Below are positions 46,631-56,331 of a DNA stretch of 64,000 nucleotides, in pieces. The DNA is from Pseudomonas congelans (GTDB lineage Bacteria > Pseudomonadota > Gammaproteobacteria > Pseudomonadales > Pseudomonadaceae): assembly GCF_900103225.1 (NCBI RefSeq), contig NZ_FNJH01000009.1, forward strand, positions 1-64,000. The letters are read 5' to 3'. Position numbers and translations under genes: made by a program. Numbering within the stretch: the stretch's first letter is position 1; each line of letters opens with the position of its first letter. Under the pieces are notes generated by a model. It had not been told where the DNA came from. It saw only the letters and a program-made list of their open reading frames with translations, and searched no databases.

Positions 46631-47152
46631 TCAGGTACGCGGGGCGACGTTGCCACATTGCGGCCCCAGCCACACTGCGCGGGTGTCCATGCTGCCGTTC
46701 TGCTGCTGGCCGGTGGCATTGAATGTGCCGACAACGTTGGTGGTGAACTCGCGATCACTCAGGAACTGCGCCTGCCCGGTGCCCTTGGCTTTCGGGCAGC
46801 TGAACTGGAAGTTCCAGGTCTTGCCGTTGCGCGCAGTGATCTTCTGCGTGCATCCGGATGCCGGGTCAGTCAGCGGAATGTCGTCCGACTGCACCTGCGC
46901 CTGAGTCAGGCAAGCCCTCACTCCTTTGCCGCCAAGGGTGACGCCCTGCTTCTTCATCATCTGTTCCATCATTGCGCGCTGCTCGGGCGGCAGGTTCTGC
47001 AGTTGCCCCAGCATCAGCTGCATGTCGGGCAGCTGCTGTCCGTCCACCTTCATATTGCTGGAGGTCAGCTCCCACAAACCCGGTTGCAGCATCTGCGCCT
47101 GAGCCAAAGGAGCCGCCAGACAAAACATCCAAGCCAACATGCGTTTGTTCAT
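46631..47152 (-). CDS. Exported DUF3617 protein
   Basis: The 173-residue periplasmic protein has a signal peptide of about 19 residues (MLAWMFCLAAPLAQA). The DUF3617 hallmarks are MLQPGLWELTSSNMKVDG, a helix rich in Q/M, then two cysteines (ACLTQAQV; GCTQKITARNG; FSCPKAKG). The open frame extends upstream but ATG 47152 begins the signal peptide. The function is unknown. It is followed by the parS site and the amidase. Confidence 0.83.
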   Translation of the reverse strand: MNKRMLAWMFCLAAPLAQAQMLQPGLWELTSSNMKVDGQQLPDMQLMLGQLQNLPPEQRAMMEQMMKKQGVTLGGKGVRACLTQAQVQSDDIPLTDPASGCTQKITARNGKTWNFQFSCPKAKGTGQAQFLSDREFTTNVVGTFNATGQQQNGSMDTRAVWLGPQCGNVAPRT

Positions 47153-47321
47153 TTCAAGATTCCTGATCGGGCATTGCGGATGAAAACGAGACTGGAATAA
47201 TCCAGCCAAAAGATAAACCTTAGACGGCACACAGGACGCCCAGTTGCACCCGGAATTAAATAGCGACATTCCTGTTCAGCTGTGGTCTGTTAGGCAGCAA
47301 AGGCGAGGAGCATTGTTCCAC

Positions 47322-48761
47322 ATGGATTATCACGACCCGTACTTTTTCGGTTACGTCCTGGGTTTCATTCATTTACTCGGTACCGGCGCCGCCATCCATG
47401 CGTTGTTGACAGTGCGTACCTCTCAGGGCGCAATTGCCTGGGCGATGCCGCTGCTGTTCATTCCCTATTTCACCCTGCTGCCTTACCTGGTGTTCGGCCG
47501 AAGCTCATTCGACGCGTACATCAAGGCGCGTCGTCAGGCAAACCAGGAAATGCGCATCGCGATCGGCAGTCTCAACTGGCGGCCATGGATCGAGGAAGCA
47601 GTCGCAGCGCGTCGATCAGATGCCTATGCAGCGCTGCGTGCAATGCCCAAGCTGGGTAACATGCCGGCGCTGGCCAATAACAAGGTCAGGCTGCTGATCA
47701 ATGGCGAAGAAACCTTCGGGGCCATTTTTCAGGCCATCCGTGAAGCGAAGAAAACCATTCTGATTCAGTTCTTCATCATTCATGACGACAAACTCGGGCG
47801 CGAGCTGCAATCGCTGCTGCTGGAAAAAGCCGCCGAAGGCGTAGCGATCTTTGTACTTTACGATCGCATCGGCAGCCATGCCTTGCCAGGTGCCTATATC
47901 GACAAGCTGCGCGACGGTGGCGTGCAGATAAAAGCCTTCGCCACACGCGGCGGCTGGCTCAATCGCTTTCAGATCAACTTCCGCAACCACCGCAAGATCG
48001 TCGTCGTCGATGGCCTGAAAGGCTATATGGGCGGTCATAACGTGGGGGACGAATACATGGGCCTGAAGCCGCCGCTGGCTCCATGGCGCGACACTCATGT
48101 GCAAGTCATCGGCCCGGTGGTCGCCTGCCTGCAGGAGTCGTTTGCCGAAGACTGGTTCTGGGCCACCCGCGAACTGCCACCGCTCAGCCTGCCTGATGAA
48201 TTTCCCGAAGACGGTGTGCTGTGCCAGTTGCTGACCAGTGGCCCGGCTGATGCGCAGGAAACCTGCTCGCTGTTCTTCGTTGAAGCCATCCATGCTGCCG
48301 AGGAGCGCGTTTGGATCACCAGCCCCTACTTTATACCTGACGAAGCCGTCACCGCTGCGCTGACCCTGGCGGTGTTGCGCGGCGTGGACGTGCGTCTGCT
48401 GCTGCCGTCGCGCCCCGACCATTACGTGGTGTACGCCGCTTCAAGTCTGTACGCCTTCGATGCCGTGCGTGCCGGGGTGCGGGTATTCCGCTACGAACCG
48501 GGCTTCCTGCATCAGAAGGTCGTCCTGGTCGACAACGAGATTACTGCTATCGGCAGCGCCAACCTCGACAACCGCTCGTTCCGCCTCAATTTCGAACTGA
48601 TGCTGCTGACGGTCGACAGCGACTTCTCCAGCCAGGTGGAATCCATGCTCACCGCCGACTTCAACCTCGCCCGCGAAATCTCCGTGCAGGAAAGCCACGA
48701 AACGCGGCGTCTGCATCAACTGGGTATGCGCGTGGCGCGGCTGATTTCACCGATTCTGTGA
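47322..48761 (+). CDS. cls: Cardiolipin synthase A (phospholipase D family)
   Basis: This 479-residue inner-membrane enzyme joins two phosphatidylglycerols to cardiolipin. Two N-terminal helices (YFFGYVLGFIHLLGTGAAIHALL; WAMPLLFIPYFTLLPYLVFG) precede two HKD motifs: NHRKIVVVDGLKGYMGG near residue 221 and HQKVVLVDNEITAIGSAN near residue 395. The start is ATG 47322; GAGGAG lies 10-15 bases upstream. The length equals that of typical ClsA. The sequence over the start codon partly resembles parS (noted elsewhere). Confidence 0.95.
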   Translation: MDYHDPYFFGYVLGFIHLLGTGAAIHALLTVRTSQGAIAWAMPLLFIPYFTLLPYLVFGRSSFDAYIKARRQANQEMRIAIGSLNWRPWIEEAVAARRSDAYAALRAMPKLGNMPALANNKVRLLINGEETFGAIFQAIREAKKTILIQFFIIHDDKLGRELQSLLLEKAAEGVAIFVLYDRIGSHALPGAYIDKLRDGGVQIKAFATRGGWLNRFQINFRNHRKIVVVDGLKGYMGGHNVGDEYMGLKPPLAPWRDTHVQVIGPVVACLQESFAEDWFWATRELPPLSLPDEFPEDGVLCQLLTSGPADAQETCSLFFVEAIHAAEERVWITSPYFIPDEAVTAALTLAVLRGVDVRLLLPSRPDHYVVYAASSLYAFDAVRAGVRVFRYEPGFLHQKVVLVDNEITAIGSANLDNRSFRLNFELMLLTVDSDFSSQVESMLTADFNLAREISVQESHETRRLHQLGMRVARLISPIL

Positions 48762-48807
48762 GACCTGTGCGCGCTACGCTGCTTGCCTTGGGGGGACTAA
48801 CGGGACT

Positions 48808-49995
48808 TCACTGGTAAATATCCTCGCGCGTCAGCGGCAGTCCGGTCTTGCCGTCGGCGAAGGGTTTCACGGCGAGTATCTGGTGCAGGTTGATCCAGCC
48901 CTTGGTGAATCCATAGGCGCAGCCTGCAAGGTACAGCCGCCAGATCCGCAGGGTCTGTTCGGGCACGATGCGCGCGGCGTCGTCGAGCCGGGATTCCAGT
49001 CGCGCGCTCCAGTGCTCAAGGGTTTTCGCGTAGTGCGGGCGCAGGCTTTCTACGTCGACCACTTCGAGCCCGGCTTCGCTGATATGGGCGCTGATCATGG
49101 CCATGTGCGGCAGCTCGCCATTGGGGAAAACGTAGCGGTCGATGAACTCGCCGGCACCACGCCCGACAGGACGACCGTCCGTGTGCCGTGCAGTGATGCC
49201 GTGATTCATCACCAGGCCGCCCTCCTTCACCGCGCCGAACAGGCGTTGCGCATACAACGGCAGGTTGGCATGCCCGACGTGCTCGAACATGCCGACACTG
49301 ACCACCTTGTCGAAGCGCGCATCCTGCGGCAGGTCGCGGTAGTCGAGCAGTTGCAGGTCGACCTTGTCCTGCAGGCCCTCGGCTTGCACCCGTTCGCGGG
49401 CCAGCGCCAATTGTTGCTGGCTGAGTGTGATGCCAAAAACCTTCACGCCGTATTCGCGAGCCGCAAAACGCGCCAGCCCGCCCCAGCCGCAGCCGACGTC
49501 CAACAGGTACTCACCGCGTTTGAGCCGCAACTTGCGGCACAGGTGGTGGAATTTATCCTGCTGCGCCTGCTCCAGCGATTCGTCGCCGGTCTTGAAGTAC
49601 GCGCAGGAATAGACCATCTCCCTGTCGAGCCAGAGCTGGTAGAAGTCGTTGGAAACATCGTAGTGATAGGCAATCGACGCCGCGTCAGTGTCCTTGTCAT
49701 GCTCGACCCGGACCGGATTGCCAGCGCTGTCATCATCGTCCACCAGCGCGTGGGTCAGTTCATCGCAGACCCGGACCACTTCGCTGATTGAACCCTCCAG
49801 TTCCAGCCGCCCCTCCACGAACGCGCTGCCAAGAAGGCCCAGACTGGGATGGCTAAAGTCGGAGACCAGTTGCGGATCCTTGACGACTATCGTCACGCTA
49901 GGCGCAGGCCCGAGGTCCATCTGATGACCGTCCCAGAGCTTTAGCCGCAACGGCAGATGGAGATTCTGCAGGGTCGTTGGAAGTTGTGTAAGCAT
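48808..49995 (-). CDS. Cyclopropane-fatty-acyl-phospholipid synthase family methyltransferase
   Basis: This 395-residue SAM-dependent enzyme adds a methylene bridge to unsaturated membrane acyl chains. The SAM-binding loop LLDVGCGWGGLARFAA (about 160) and SVGMFEHVGHANLPLY are present, as is the C-terminal YFPNG-like region (DRYVFPNGELPHM). It is convergent with cls across 46 bp. Two cfa-like paralogues are common in pseudomonads, so the name cfaA/cfaB is not assigned. The 237-bp region 49996-50232 behind it shows no gene. Confidence 0.92.
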   Translation of the reverse strand: MLTQLPTTLQNLHLPLRLKLWDGHQMDLGPAPSVTIVVKDPQLVSDFSHPSLGLLGSAFVEGRLELEGSISEVVRVCDELTHALVDDDDSAGNPVRVEHDKDTDAASIAYHYDVSNDFYQLWLDREMVYSCAYFKTGDESLEQAQQDKFHHLCRKLRLKRGEYLLDVGCGWGGLARFAAREYGVKVFGITLSQQQLALARERVQAEGLQDKVDLQLLDYRDLPQDARFDKVVSVGMFEHVGHANLPLYAQRLFGAVKEGGLVMNHGITARHTDGRPVGRGAGEFIDRYVFPNGELPHMAMISAHISEAGLEVVDVESLRPHYAKTLEHWSARLESRLDDAARIVPEQTLRIWRLYLAGCAYGFTKGWINLHQILAVKPFADGKTGLPLTREDIYQ

Positions 49996-50232
49996 TTCAA
50001 AATCACCCCCTTATCCAGAAACTCAAAAAAGAGTAATCCAGCAAAGGCCCCGCAAAAGGGCCCGAAAAGGCATTGGCGACGGCAAAATTGCTATGAATCA
50101 ACTGCGGGGGAACAGCCCTGTGCCCTCTGATTCGAGCCGAGAGTCAGCCTGAATTTGGATCACACAATGAAACATCGCGCTTAATCTGTAACAGAATGCG
50201 TCAAAGCTCAAGCCGTTTTGACGCACGGATTA

Positions 50233-52197
50233 TCAGCGAAGACGCGCACTCTGATGCTGCACACCCGCGTCCTCGAGCTTGAGCAAGGGCTCCTGAAAGC
50301 GCAGTAAACGTCCAGCGTTGCCCAATACCAACAGGGTGCTCAGATTGTGCAGGATAGCTGCGACCATCGCGCCAGCAGCACCCAGCAGACCAAAGGCGGC
50401 CAGTGCCACGATGGCCAGCGTCCAGCCCAGCCCGATGATGACGTTGACCTGCAAGGTATGACGACACTGACGGCTGAGCCGCACACAGGTGCCCAGACGG
50501 CGCAGGTCGCTGCCGATCAGCACGATGTCGGCGGACGCCAGCGCGATATCCGCCCCACCCGCGCCCATCGCCACGCCGACTACGCCCGCCTTCAGGGCCA
50601 GCGAATCGTTGACCCCGTCGCCCACCACCATCGGCCGGAACCCACTGGATATCTCGCCCATGACGCGGTTGAGTTTGTCTTCAGGCAGCGCCTGCGCCTG
50701 AACGTCAGCGATGCCGATATCCTGCGCCAGGTTGTCGGCCACGCTCTGCCGGTCGCCGGTCAACAGCAACTGTCGGCCCAGACCCAGCCCGCGCAATTCG
50801 AACAGTGCTGCCTGGGCTTCGGGTTTGACGCTGTCGGCCAACAGCAGCCAGGCCAGAAAAACACCGTCCAGCGACAGCCCTGCCAGCGGGCCGTCATGTA
50901 CAGGGACGGCAGGCGTGATGATGCCCATCTGCGCGAACAACTCCGGGCGGCCCAGTGCCGCATCGCCCTGCCCGGTCGACGCCACCACCCCCAGGCCCTG
51001 ACGCTCACGGGTGTCGGTCAGCGGCAGCAATCGGGCGTTATCCACCAGCCCGGCCAAAGCCCGACTGACCGGGTGGCTGCTGGCTGACCCGAGGCTCGCG
51101 GCCAGCTCCAGCAATTGTGGATGCTGTGGACCGTCAGCCTGCACGGACTGCAGGCGCAGACGGCCATAGGTCAGGGTGCCGGTCTTGTCCACAACCAGCG
51201 AGTTGAGGTCAGCCAGTTCTTCAAGAAACGCCGAACTGCGGATCAGAATCCCGTGCCGTGCCGCGACCGCAATACCTGCAATGGCGGTGGCCGGAGCCGA
51301 AAGCACCAGCGCACACGGACAGGCCGCAACCAGCACCGCCAGCATCGCCTGCGCATCCTGAGTGATAAACCAGGTCAGCGCCGCGATCAGCAAGACCAGC
51401 ACCATGTAACTGCCTGCGTAACGTTCCAGCAGACGCGTGATAGGCGGCTTGGAACGCTCCGCGCTTTGCATCAGCGCGATGACCTTGCCCAGTGTGGACT
51501 GGTCGCCGATGCGGGTCACTTCGATGCGCAGCAGGCCGTCCAGGTTGATGGCGCCACCGAACACCTCGACCCCGACACTGGCTTCCAGCGGGACCGATTC
51601 GCCGGTGATCGACGACGTATCCAGACTGGCTTGCCCGGACAGCACCCGGCCGTCCGCCGGAACGCGGTCGCCCGCTCGCACTTCCACCTGATCGCCGGCT
51701 TTCAGCGTCGCGTTGTCGACCTCGCGCACGCTGCCGTCGGCACCCAGCAAACGCGCCTGGCTGCGGGTCAGGCGGCCCAGCGCTTCGATGGCCTCCTGCG
51801 AACCGATCACGCTGCGCTCTTCCAGCACATGGCCGAAGATCATGATGATCGGCAGCAAGGCGGCGGTCATCAGGTCACCGGTGGCCCAGGCACCGAGCAT
51901 CGCCAGCGCGATCAACTGATCGGTGATGCCGTGCAGGCTCGGATGCCGCAGGCTGTGCCAGCCGGCGCTGATCACCGGTATCGCCACCAACAGTGACGCA
52001 GCGCCCAGGAGCAACTGGCTGACACCTTCCTGCTCCGGGGCGAAAAAACGCCAGACCAGTCCCAATCCCAGCAAGCCCAACGCCAGCATTGCGAGGGTCA
52101 GTTGTCGGGCTGCACTGCGCTGTTCTGCGCTGCTCAGCAGACTGCCAGGCGCTTGCGGCTGGCTGGCCTCATGGGTGTGAACGGCTTCGCCACTCAT
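50233..52197 (-). CDS. hmtA: P1B-type heavy-metal ATPase, HmtA-like (probable zinc importer)
   Basis: The 654-residue metal pump has all P-type motifs: TGES (198-201), CPC in the metal-binding helix (293-295), phosphorylation site DKTGT (337-341), HP (375-376) and GDGVND (526-531). It lacks an N-terminal CxxC metal-binding domain; only a short HTHE tail is present. In family terms it resembles P. aeruginosa HmtA, a zinc/copper uptake ATPase also accompanied by HflK/HflC-like genes. Its start overlaps the upstream SPFH gene by four bases. The Zur-like site before the operon supports uptake rather than efflux. Confidence 0.88.
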   Translation of the reverse strand: MSGEAVHTHEASQPQAPGSLLSSAEQRSAARQLTLAMLALGLLGLGLVWRFFAPEQEGVSQLLLGAASLLVAIPVISAGWHSLRHPSLHGITDQLIALAMLGAWATGDLMTAALLPIIMIFGHVLEERSVIGSQEAIEALGRLTRSQARLLGADGSVREVDNATLKAGDQVEVRAGDRVPADGRVLSGQASLDTSSITGESVPLEASVGVEVFGGAINLDGLLRIEVTRIGDQSTLGKVIALMQSAERSKPPITRLLERYAGSYMVLVLLIAALTWFITQDAQAMLAVLVAACPCALVLSAPATAIAGIAVAARHGILIRSSAFLEELADLNSLVVDKTGTLTYGRLRLQSVQADGPQHPQLLELAASLGSASSHPVSRALAGLVDNARLLPLTDTRERQGLGVVASTGQGDAALGRPELFAQMGIITPAVPVHDGPLAGLSLDGVFLAWLLLADSVKPEAQAALFELRGLGLGRQLLLTGDRQSVADNLAQDIGIADVQAQALPEDKLNRVMGEISSGFRPMVVGDGVNDSLALKAGVVGVAMGAGGADIALASADIVLIGSDLRRLGTCVRLSRQCRHTLQVNVIIGLGWTLAIVALAAFGLLGAAGAMVAAILHNLSTLLVLGNAGRLLRFQEPLLKLEDAGVQHQSARLR

Positions 52198-53264
52198 TGT
52201 GGTGCTCCCTGAATGATCAGGCGGGAATCGTCTTTGGGATCGACCGTGGTCACCGAACCCGCCTGATGCAGAATGGCCGGTACGCGTTCACGGTAGAGGC
52301 GTTGCATCAGACCGGGATCGCTGCGGGTTTCGGCTGATTGCGTCAGGCTGACGACCGTTGCGGTGGCTGCCTGCGCCTTGGCCAGACGCTCGGAAGCCTG
52401 TGCGTGCGCCACCTGCAGGGTTCGGTCAGCCTGTTGGTTGGCCGTCTGGGTCAGCTTCTCGGCATCAGTGCGCGCGTTGGCCACGGCCTGATCGGCCTGC
52501 TGACTGGCTGTCAGCACGGCATTGAACGCATTGACTGCAGAGGTCGGCAGGCTCGACTGCACATCCACCCGAGCGACCTCGACACCGATGCCCGTGCCTG
52601 TCGCCTTGAGCTCGGCCAGACGCTGGTTGATGCCGCGCACCAGATCGCCACGCAGCCGTTCACGGCGCTCGGCAGCCTGGCTGTCAGCACCGATCAGCTC
52701 GGGCCGGGCAACCAGAATGGTGTCCAGATCCCGCGCCGCAGTCAGCGCTACAGCGCTGCGATTGACCAACCGGTCCAGCGCGGGCAATACATGCTCGCCC
52801 TGCAACACAAAGGCAGTGGGATCAGTCACTTTGTAAAACACCGTGACGTCCAGTTGCACCACACCAGCATCGCCGGTCAGCAGAAAACCGGAGCCTGCCA
52901 GTGCATCGCTCATGGGGGCAGACAGGGTCGCGACTTCATCGGCTTTCAACGCAGCCGGCGAGCGCAGCAGGGTTTCCACGCGCCGTTCGATCACCCGATC
53001 AGCCGAGGGCAGCAGCACCACCTGTTCGAACGGCTGCGGCCAGGCAATCAGCAGCCCCGCGTTCTGAACCCGTTTGATCGCGCCGAAGTGCATGACCACT
53101 GCGCGGTTCTGTGGATCGATCTGGCGTACGTTGGACGTCGCCCAGGCAAGCGCGGCAAGCAGGGTCACGCCATATAACCCAAGAAATGCCAGACGACTGG
53201 CCTGCAACCAGGGGCTGGTTGACGGAGGGCGCGGCGCCACGGCTTCGTCGAGCGGCTGGCTCAT
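52194..53264 (-). CDS. SPFH/band-7 membrane protein (HflC-like), third SPFH gene of the operon
   Basis: The 356-residue protein has one N-terminal membrane helix (about 24-44) followed by an SPFH domain (NRAVVMHFGAIKRVQNAGLLIAWPQPFEQ) and a coiled, Ala/Gln-rich C-terminal stretch (QQADQAVANARTDAEKLTQTAN). It likely oligomerises into a periplasmic-facing membrane assembly like HflK/HflC. It overlaps genes on both sides by four bases (ATGA), so the three downstream genes are translationally coupled. A specific job for it is not known. Confidence 0.85.
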   Translation of the reverse strand: MSQPLDEAVAPRPPSTSPWLQASRLAFLGLYGVTLLAALAWATSNVRQIDPQNRAVVMHFGAIKRVQNAGLLIAWPQPFEQVVLLPSADRVIERRVETLLRSPAALKADEVATLSAPMSDALAGSGFLLTGDAGVVQLDVTVFYKVTDPTAFVLQGEHVLPALDRLVNRSAVALTAARDLDTILVARPELIGADSQAAERRERLRGDLVRGINQRLAELKATGTGIGVEVARVDVQSSLPTSAVNAFNAVLTASQQADQAVANARTDAEKLTQTANQQADRTLQVAHAQASERLAKAQAATATVVSLTQSAETRSDPGLMQRLYRERVPAILHQAGSVTTVDPKDDSRLIIQGAPQ

Positions 53265-54298
53265 GGCTGCGTTCCGCTCTTGCCATCCAGCGTCGGCGGG
53301 CCGTCCACCAGCACGCGGAACGGTGCGGCGTCGGTACGAAGTATCAGACGCGTGCCGGGCGTCACGATGGTGCCCAGCGTGTCCAGCGAGCGCAGCAGGT
53401 TGTAGAGCTGCGGCGAGCCCGCATAGGCACGGCCATAGATCTGCGCGGCTTCGACCCGCGACTGTGCTTCGATATCGGCCGCCTTGACCGTGGCATCGGC
53501 TTCGACAATCCGTGCGTCGCGCTCGGCGGCCGAACGAATCTGCGCTGCCTCGCGCTTGCCCACGGCAGTTCGCTCGGTGGCGATGGTCTCGCGCTCGGCG
53601 CGCATGCGGTCCACGGTTGCGTTGAGCGTCACCGACGGCAGGGTCAGCCGTTCAACGCCGACCTGCAGGACACGCACGCCGTAAGTGGCCAGCAGTTGCT
53701 GATCGATCTGCTGACGCAGCTGATTTTCGAAGGCGGTGATATTCACCTTGCTGGCGTCGGTGTTCACCAGGCTGGAGAGGTCGAAACTGCTCGCCGTGGT
53801 CTCCAGCGCAGAGCCGACAAAGGTGCGGATCTGCCGCGCCGCCTCGTCGGGCTGGTTCTGTACCGCGCGCATGAAGCGCTGTACGTTGTCGGCGTCGCCC
53901 TGCACCTGCCACGCCACGTAGGCCTGAACGATGATGCGCAAGCCATCGCGGGTGCCGACGTCCTGCAGGCCGCTGGAGGTGGTTCGCAGGCGCAGGTCCA
54001 CCGGGATGGTCGCCTCGAAGGGTGCCGGCCAGCGCCAGTTGAGGCCCGGCTCCAGCAGTACGCGGGACGGGTTGCCAAAGCGCGTGACGACGGTCGCCTC
54101 TCCCGAACGCACCTGCACCAGGCTCGCTGCCGCAATCGCAAACGCGATCAGCACCGCCGCCAGGCTTGCCCGTCGCCAGGGGAACGCGGCCGGGCCGGTC
54201 GCGCCATGATGATGGTGGTGATGACCGTGGCCGCCATGGCCGTGACTGTCATGGCTATCGTGGTCGGCGTGATCGTGATGATGATGGAACAGACTCAA
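53261..54298 (-). CDS. SPFH/band-7 membrane protein with histidine-rich metal-binding tail (HflC-like)
   Basis: The 345-residue protein has an exceptional N-terminus: 16 of the first 31 residues are histidine, interspersed with Asp and Gly (for example HHHHDHADHDSHDSHGHG). A single membrane helix follows (about 44-63), then an SPFH domain (ATVVTRFGNPSRVLLEPGLNWRWPAPF) and a coiled region. The tail would face the cytosol and could hold zinc for or from the neighbouring ATPase. It is 11 bp after the first SPFH gene. Confidence 0.87.
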   Translation of the reverse strand: MSLFHHHHDHADHDSHDSHGHGGHGHHHHHHGATGPAAFPWRRASLAAVLIAFAIAAASLVQVRSGEATVVTRFGNPSRVLLEPGLNWRWPAPFEATIPVDLRLRTTSSGLQDVGTRDGLRIIVQAYVAWQVQGDADNVQRFMRAVQNQPDEAARQIRTFVGSALETTASSFDLSSLVNTDASKVNITAFENQLRQQIDQQLLATYGVRVLQVGVERLTLPSVTLNATVDRMRAERETIATERTAVGKREAAQIRSAAERDARIVEADATVKAADIEAQSRVEAAQIYGRAYAGSPQLYNLLRSLDTLGTIVTPGTRLILRTDAAPFRVLVDGPPTLDGKSGTQP

Positions 54299-54309
54299 GG
54301 GACGACTCC

Positions 54310-56256
54310 TTACTGAACGGCTTTACGCGGCGCCGTTGGGTCTGCCGGTGGGGTGAAGGTACGCAGGTCGATGGTCGGCGCACTGTCGCCGCCCAGACGA
54401 TGGTCAAGTATCAGCAACTTCGCATTGCCCAGGCCCTCGGTCAGTTGGGCCAGGTATTGCTCCAGCAAAAACGCTTGCCCTGCCCTGGCATAGGCCTGAC
54501 GTTCAGCACTGAAACGCAGGTCTGCACCTTGTGCCCCGGCCAGAATCTCGCGGGCGGCGGCACTGGCCTGATCACGCGCCACGCTGGCATTGAGCTGCGC
54601 CTGATTGGCCTTGTCGCTGGCCGCGCCGCGTTCGCGGGAGATCAGCGCCTGTGCACCAATCTGCGCAGCCTGCACAGCATGATAGGCGTTGGCAGCACCG
54701 GCGGGCGGATGGATGGCTTCGACCACCGTGGCGAGCAATTCGACGCCACTGTCCAGACGCTGCAAGTCGGCCTGCACGGCCTTGCCGATATCATCGGCCA
54801 GCCCGCTGCGCTGCTCGCCGAGCAATTCATCCAGCGTGCGCGAGGCAAAGTCGTGCACCAGCACACGGCTGGCGGTGCTGCGAATCAAGGCCGGAATATC
54901 TGCGCTGTTATAGGTTGATGCCATGGCTGCGGCATCTGTCAGGCCGATGCGGTAGACGAACCGCACGTCCATGTTGACGATCTGAAAACTCTGCTTGTCG
55001 CCTGCACTGCTGGCGATGACCTGGGATTTTTCGTTGATATGGCTGGCATCCCACAGACGGTTGGCGCTGCCCGGCGGCGGGCCTTCGGCAGGGTCCAGCG
55101 TCTGCTCGAAAGAGTCGGCGGCAGAAACGCTGGTCGCCAGCTCATGAACCACGCCGTTTTCAACGGCCAGCACGCGCCCGAACGGCCAGGGCAAACCCAC
55201 ATGCAGACCGGGTCCGAACACATCGACCGGCTTGCCGAACCGCTCGTAAATGCCCCGCCCCTGCATGGGAATTTCATGCACGCCGCTCAATACCCAGCCC
55301 AGCGCTGCGACCACTGCCAGCACCGGCAGAAATGCGCGACGCATGTAGGTAAAGGCCCAGATCTGGCGCAGATCGATGCCGAAACGGTTGTGCAGTTCGT
55401 GCTGCAAGGCGAGCAGCGGTCGCGGCGGCCAGCGCAACAGGTCAGCGATGAAACTGGCGGCCAGCAGGCGCGGTTCGATACGTGAGTTGCGCGGGCTGAA
55501 CACCGACAGCACAGCGCGCAGCAGGAACTCCAGCGCCACGCCGAGCGGCAGCAGGCCGATCAACACCGCCAGCCGCGCCGGCCAGACACGATCTGCACTG
55601 GAGAAAAACAGGCACAGCGCGCCGATCAGCAGGACGATGAGCGTCATGCGCACCAGTTGCGCCAGGGCTCCGGCCTCCGGCGACTGACTGTCGGACTCGC
55701 TGCTCAGTTGTCGCTCGATGACCAGCAGCCCGAACGCCAACAGCAGCATGACGCTGCCGGCAAGACTACCGGCCGTGGAGAGGTCGGCGCCGGATAACAT
55801 GAGGTTCCAGAAGGCGCGAATGACGATCAACGCCAGCACCGCCCAACCGGCAAGCCACAGGGTCGAGCTGCCAACGTGCCTGACCAGCGATTTGCCCGAG
55901 TCACTCAGGCGTTCAAGCAGACGCTCGTACCAGCCGCTCTCGTCGCCAGCAGGCAGGCTTTCGTCGAGCGTGTCTGCCTCCGGCGAACGCAACGCGCGAG
56001 CCCGCCATAGCGCGACATGCCGCGCCGACTGCAAGCCCGCCGTAAGCAGAAACAACGCCGCCGAGGCGTTGCACAACACGGCCATCCACAAAGAGCCGGG
56101 GGAAAACAGATCGATGGACAACGCCAGCAGCAGCCCGAACGCCCCTGCTCCACCGGTCACATACATCAATCGTCCCAGACGCCGAACCTGTTGCACCGCC
56201 ATTTGAAAACGCGGCAGGCCTTCGAGGCCTTCGTGCTCATCCAAATCAACCCGCAT
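54310..56256 (-). CDS. SPFH/band-7 protein with multi-spanning N-terminal membrane domain (HflK-like)
   Basis: The roughly 648-residue protein is the first gene of the operon. Six or seven hydrophobic helices occupy residues about 30-350 (for example AFGLLLALSIDLF, LNASAALFLLTAG-like, GSVMLLLAFGLLVIE, LPVLAVVAALGWVLSG). An HflK-type SPFH domain follows (PMQGRGIYERFGKPVDVFGPGLHVGLPWPFG) with an Ala-rich coiled end. HflK proper has a single helix, so the membrane domain is an expansion. ATG 56256 with GGGGTA upstream is chosen over the adjacent GTG. Confidence 0.85.
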   Translation of the reverse strand: MRVDLDEHEGLEGLPRFQMAVQQVRRLGRLMYVTGGAGAFGLLLALSIDLFSPGSLWMAVLCNASAALFLLTAGLQSARHVALWRARALRSPEADTLDESLPAGDESGWYERLLERLSDSGKSLVRHVGSSTLWLAGWAVLALIVIRAFWNLMLSGADLSTAGSLAGSVMLLLAFGLLVIERQLSSESDSQSPEAGALAQLVRMTLIVLLIGALCLFFSSADRVWPARLAVLIGLLPLGVALEFLLRAVLSVFSPRNSRIEPRLLAASFIADLLRWPPRPLLALQHELHNRFGIDLRQIWAFTYMRRAFLPVLAVVAALGWVLSGVHEIPMQGRGIYERFGKPVDVFGPGLHVGLPWPFGRVLAVENGVVHELATSVSAADSFEQTLDPAEGPPPGSANRLWDASHINEKSQVIASSAGDKQSFQIVNMDVRFVYRIGLTDAAAMASTYNSADIPALIRSTASRVLVHDFASRTLDELLGEQRSGLADDIGKAVQADLQRLDSGVELLATVVEAIHPPAGAANAYHAVQAAQIGAQALISRERGAASDKANQAQLNASVARDQASAAAREILAGAQGADLRFSAERQAYARAGQAFLLEQYLAQLTEGLGNAKLLILDHRLGGDSAPTIDLRTFTPPADPTAPRKAVQ

Positions 56257-56331
56257 CACTACCCCGGCACCCGCTTATTTATCGCCCTTTGGAGAGCCCT
56301 GCATTGGCATCTGAATGCCAGTGAATCATAG

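Noticed and set aside
53111..54316. A 401-codon plus-strand frame opposite the SPFH genes
   Set aside because: Antisense shadow; crosses a real gene junction and has no ribosome site.
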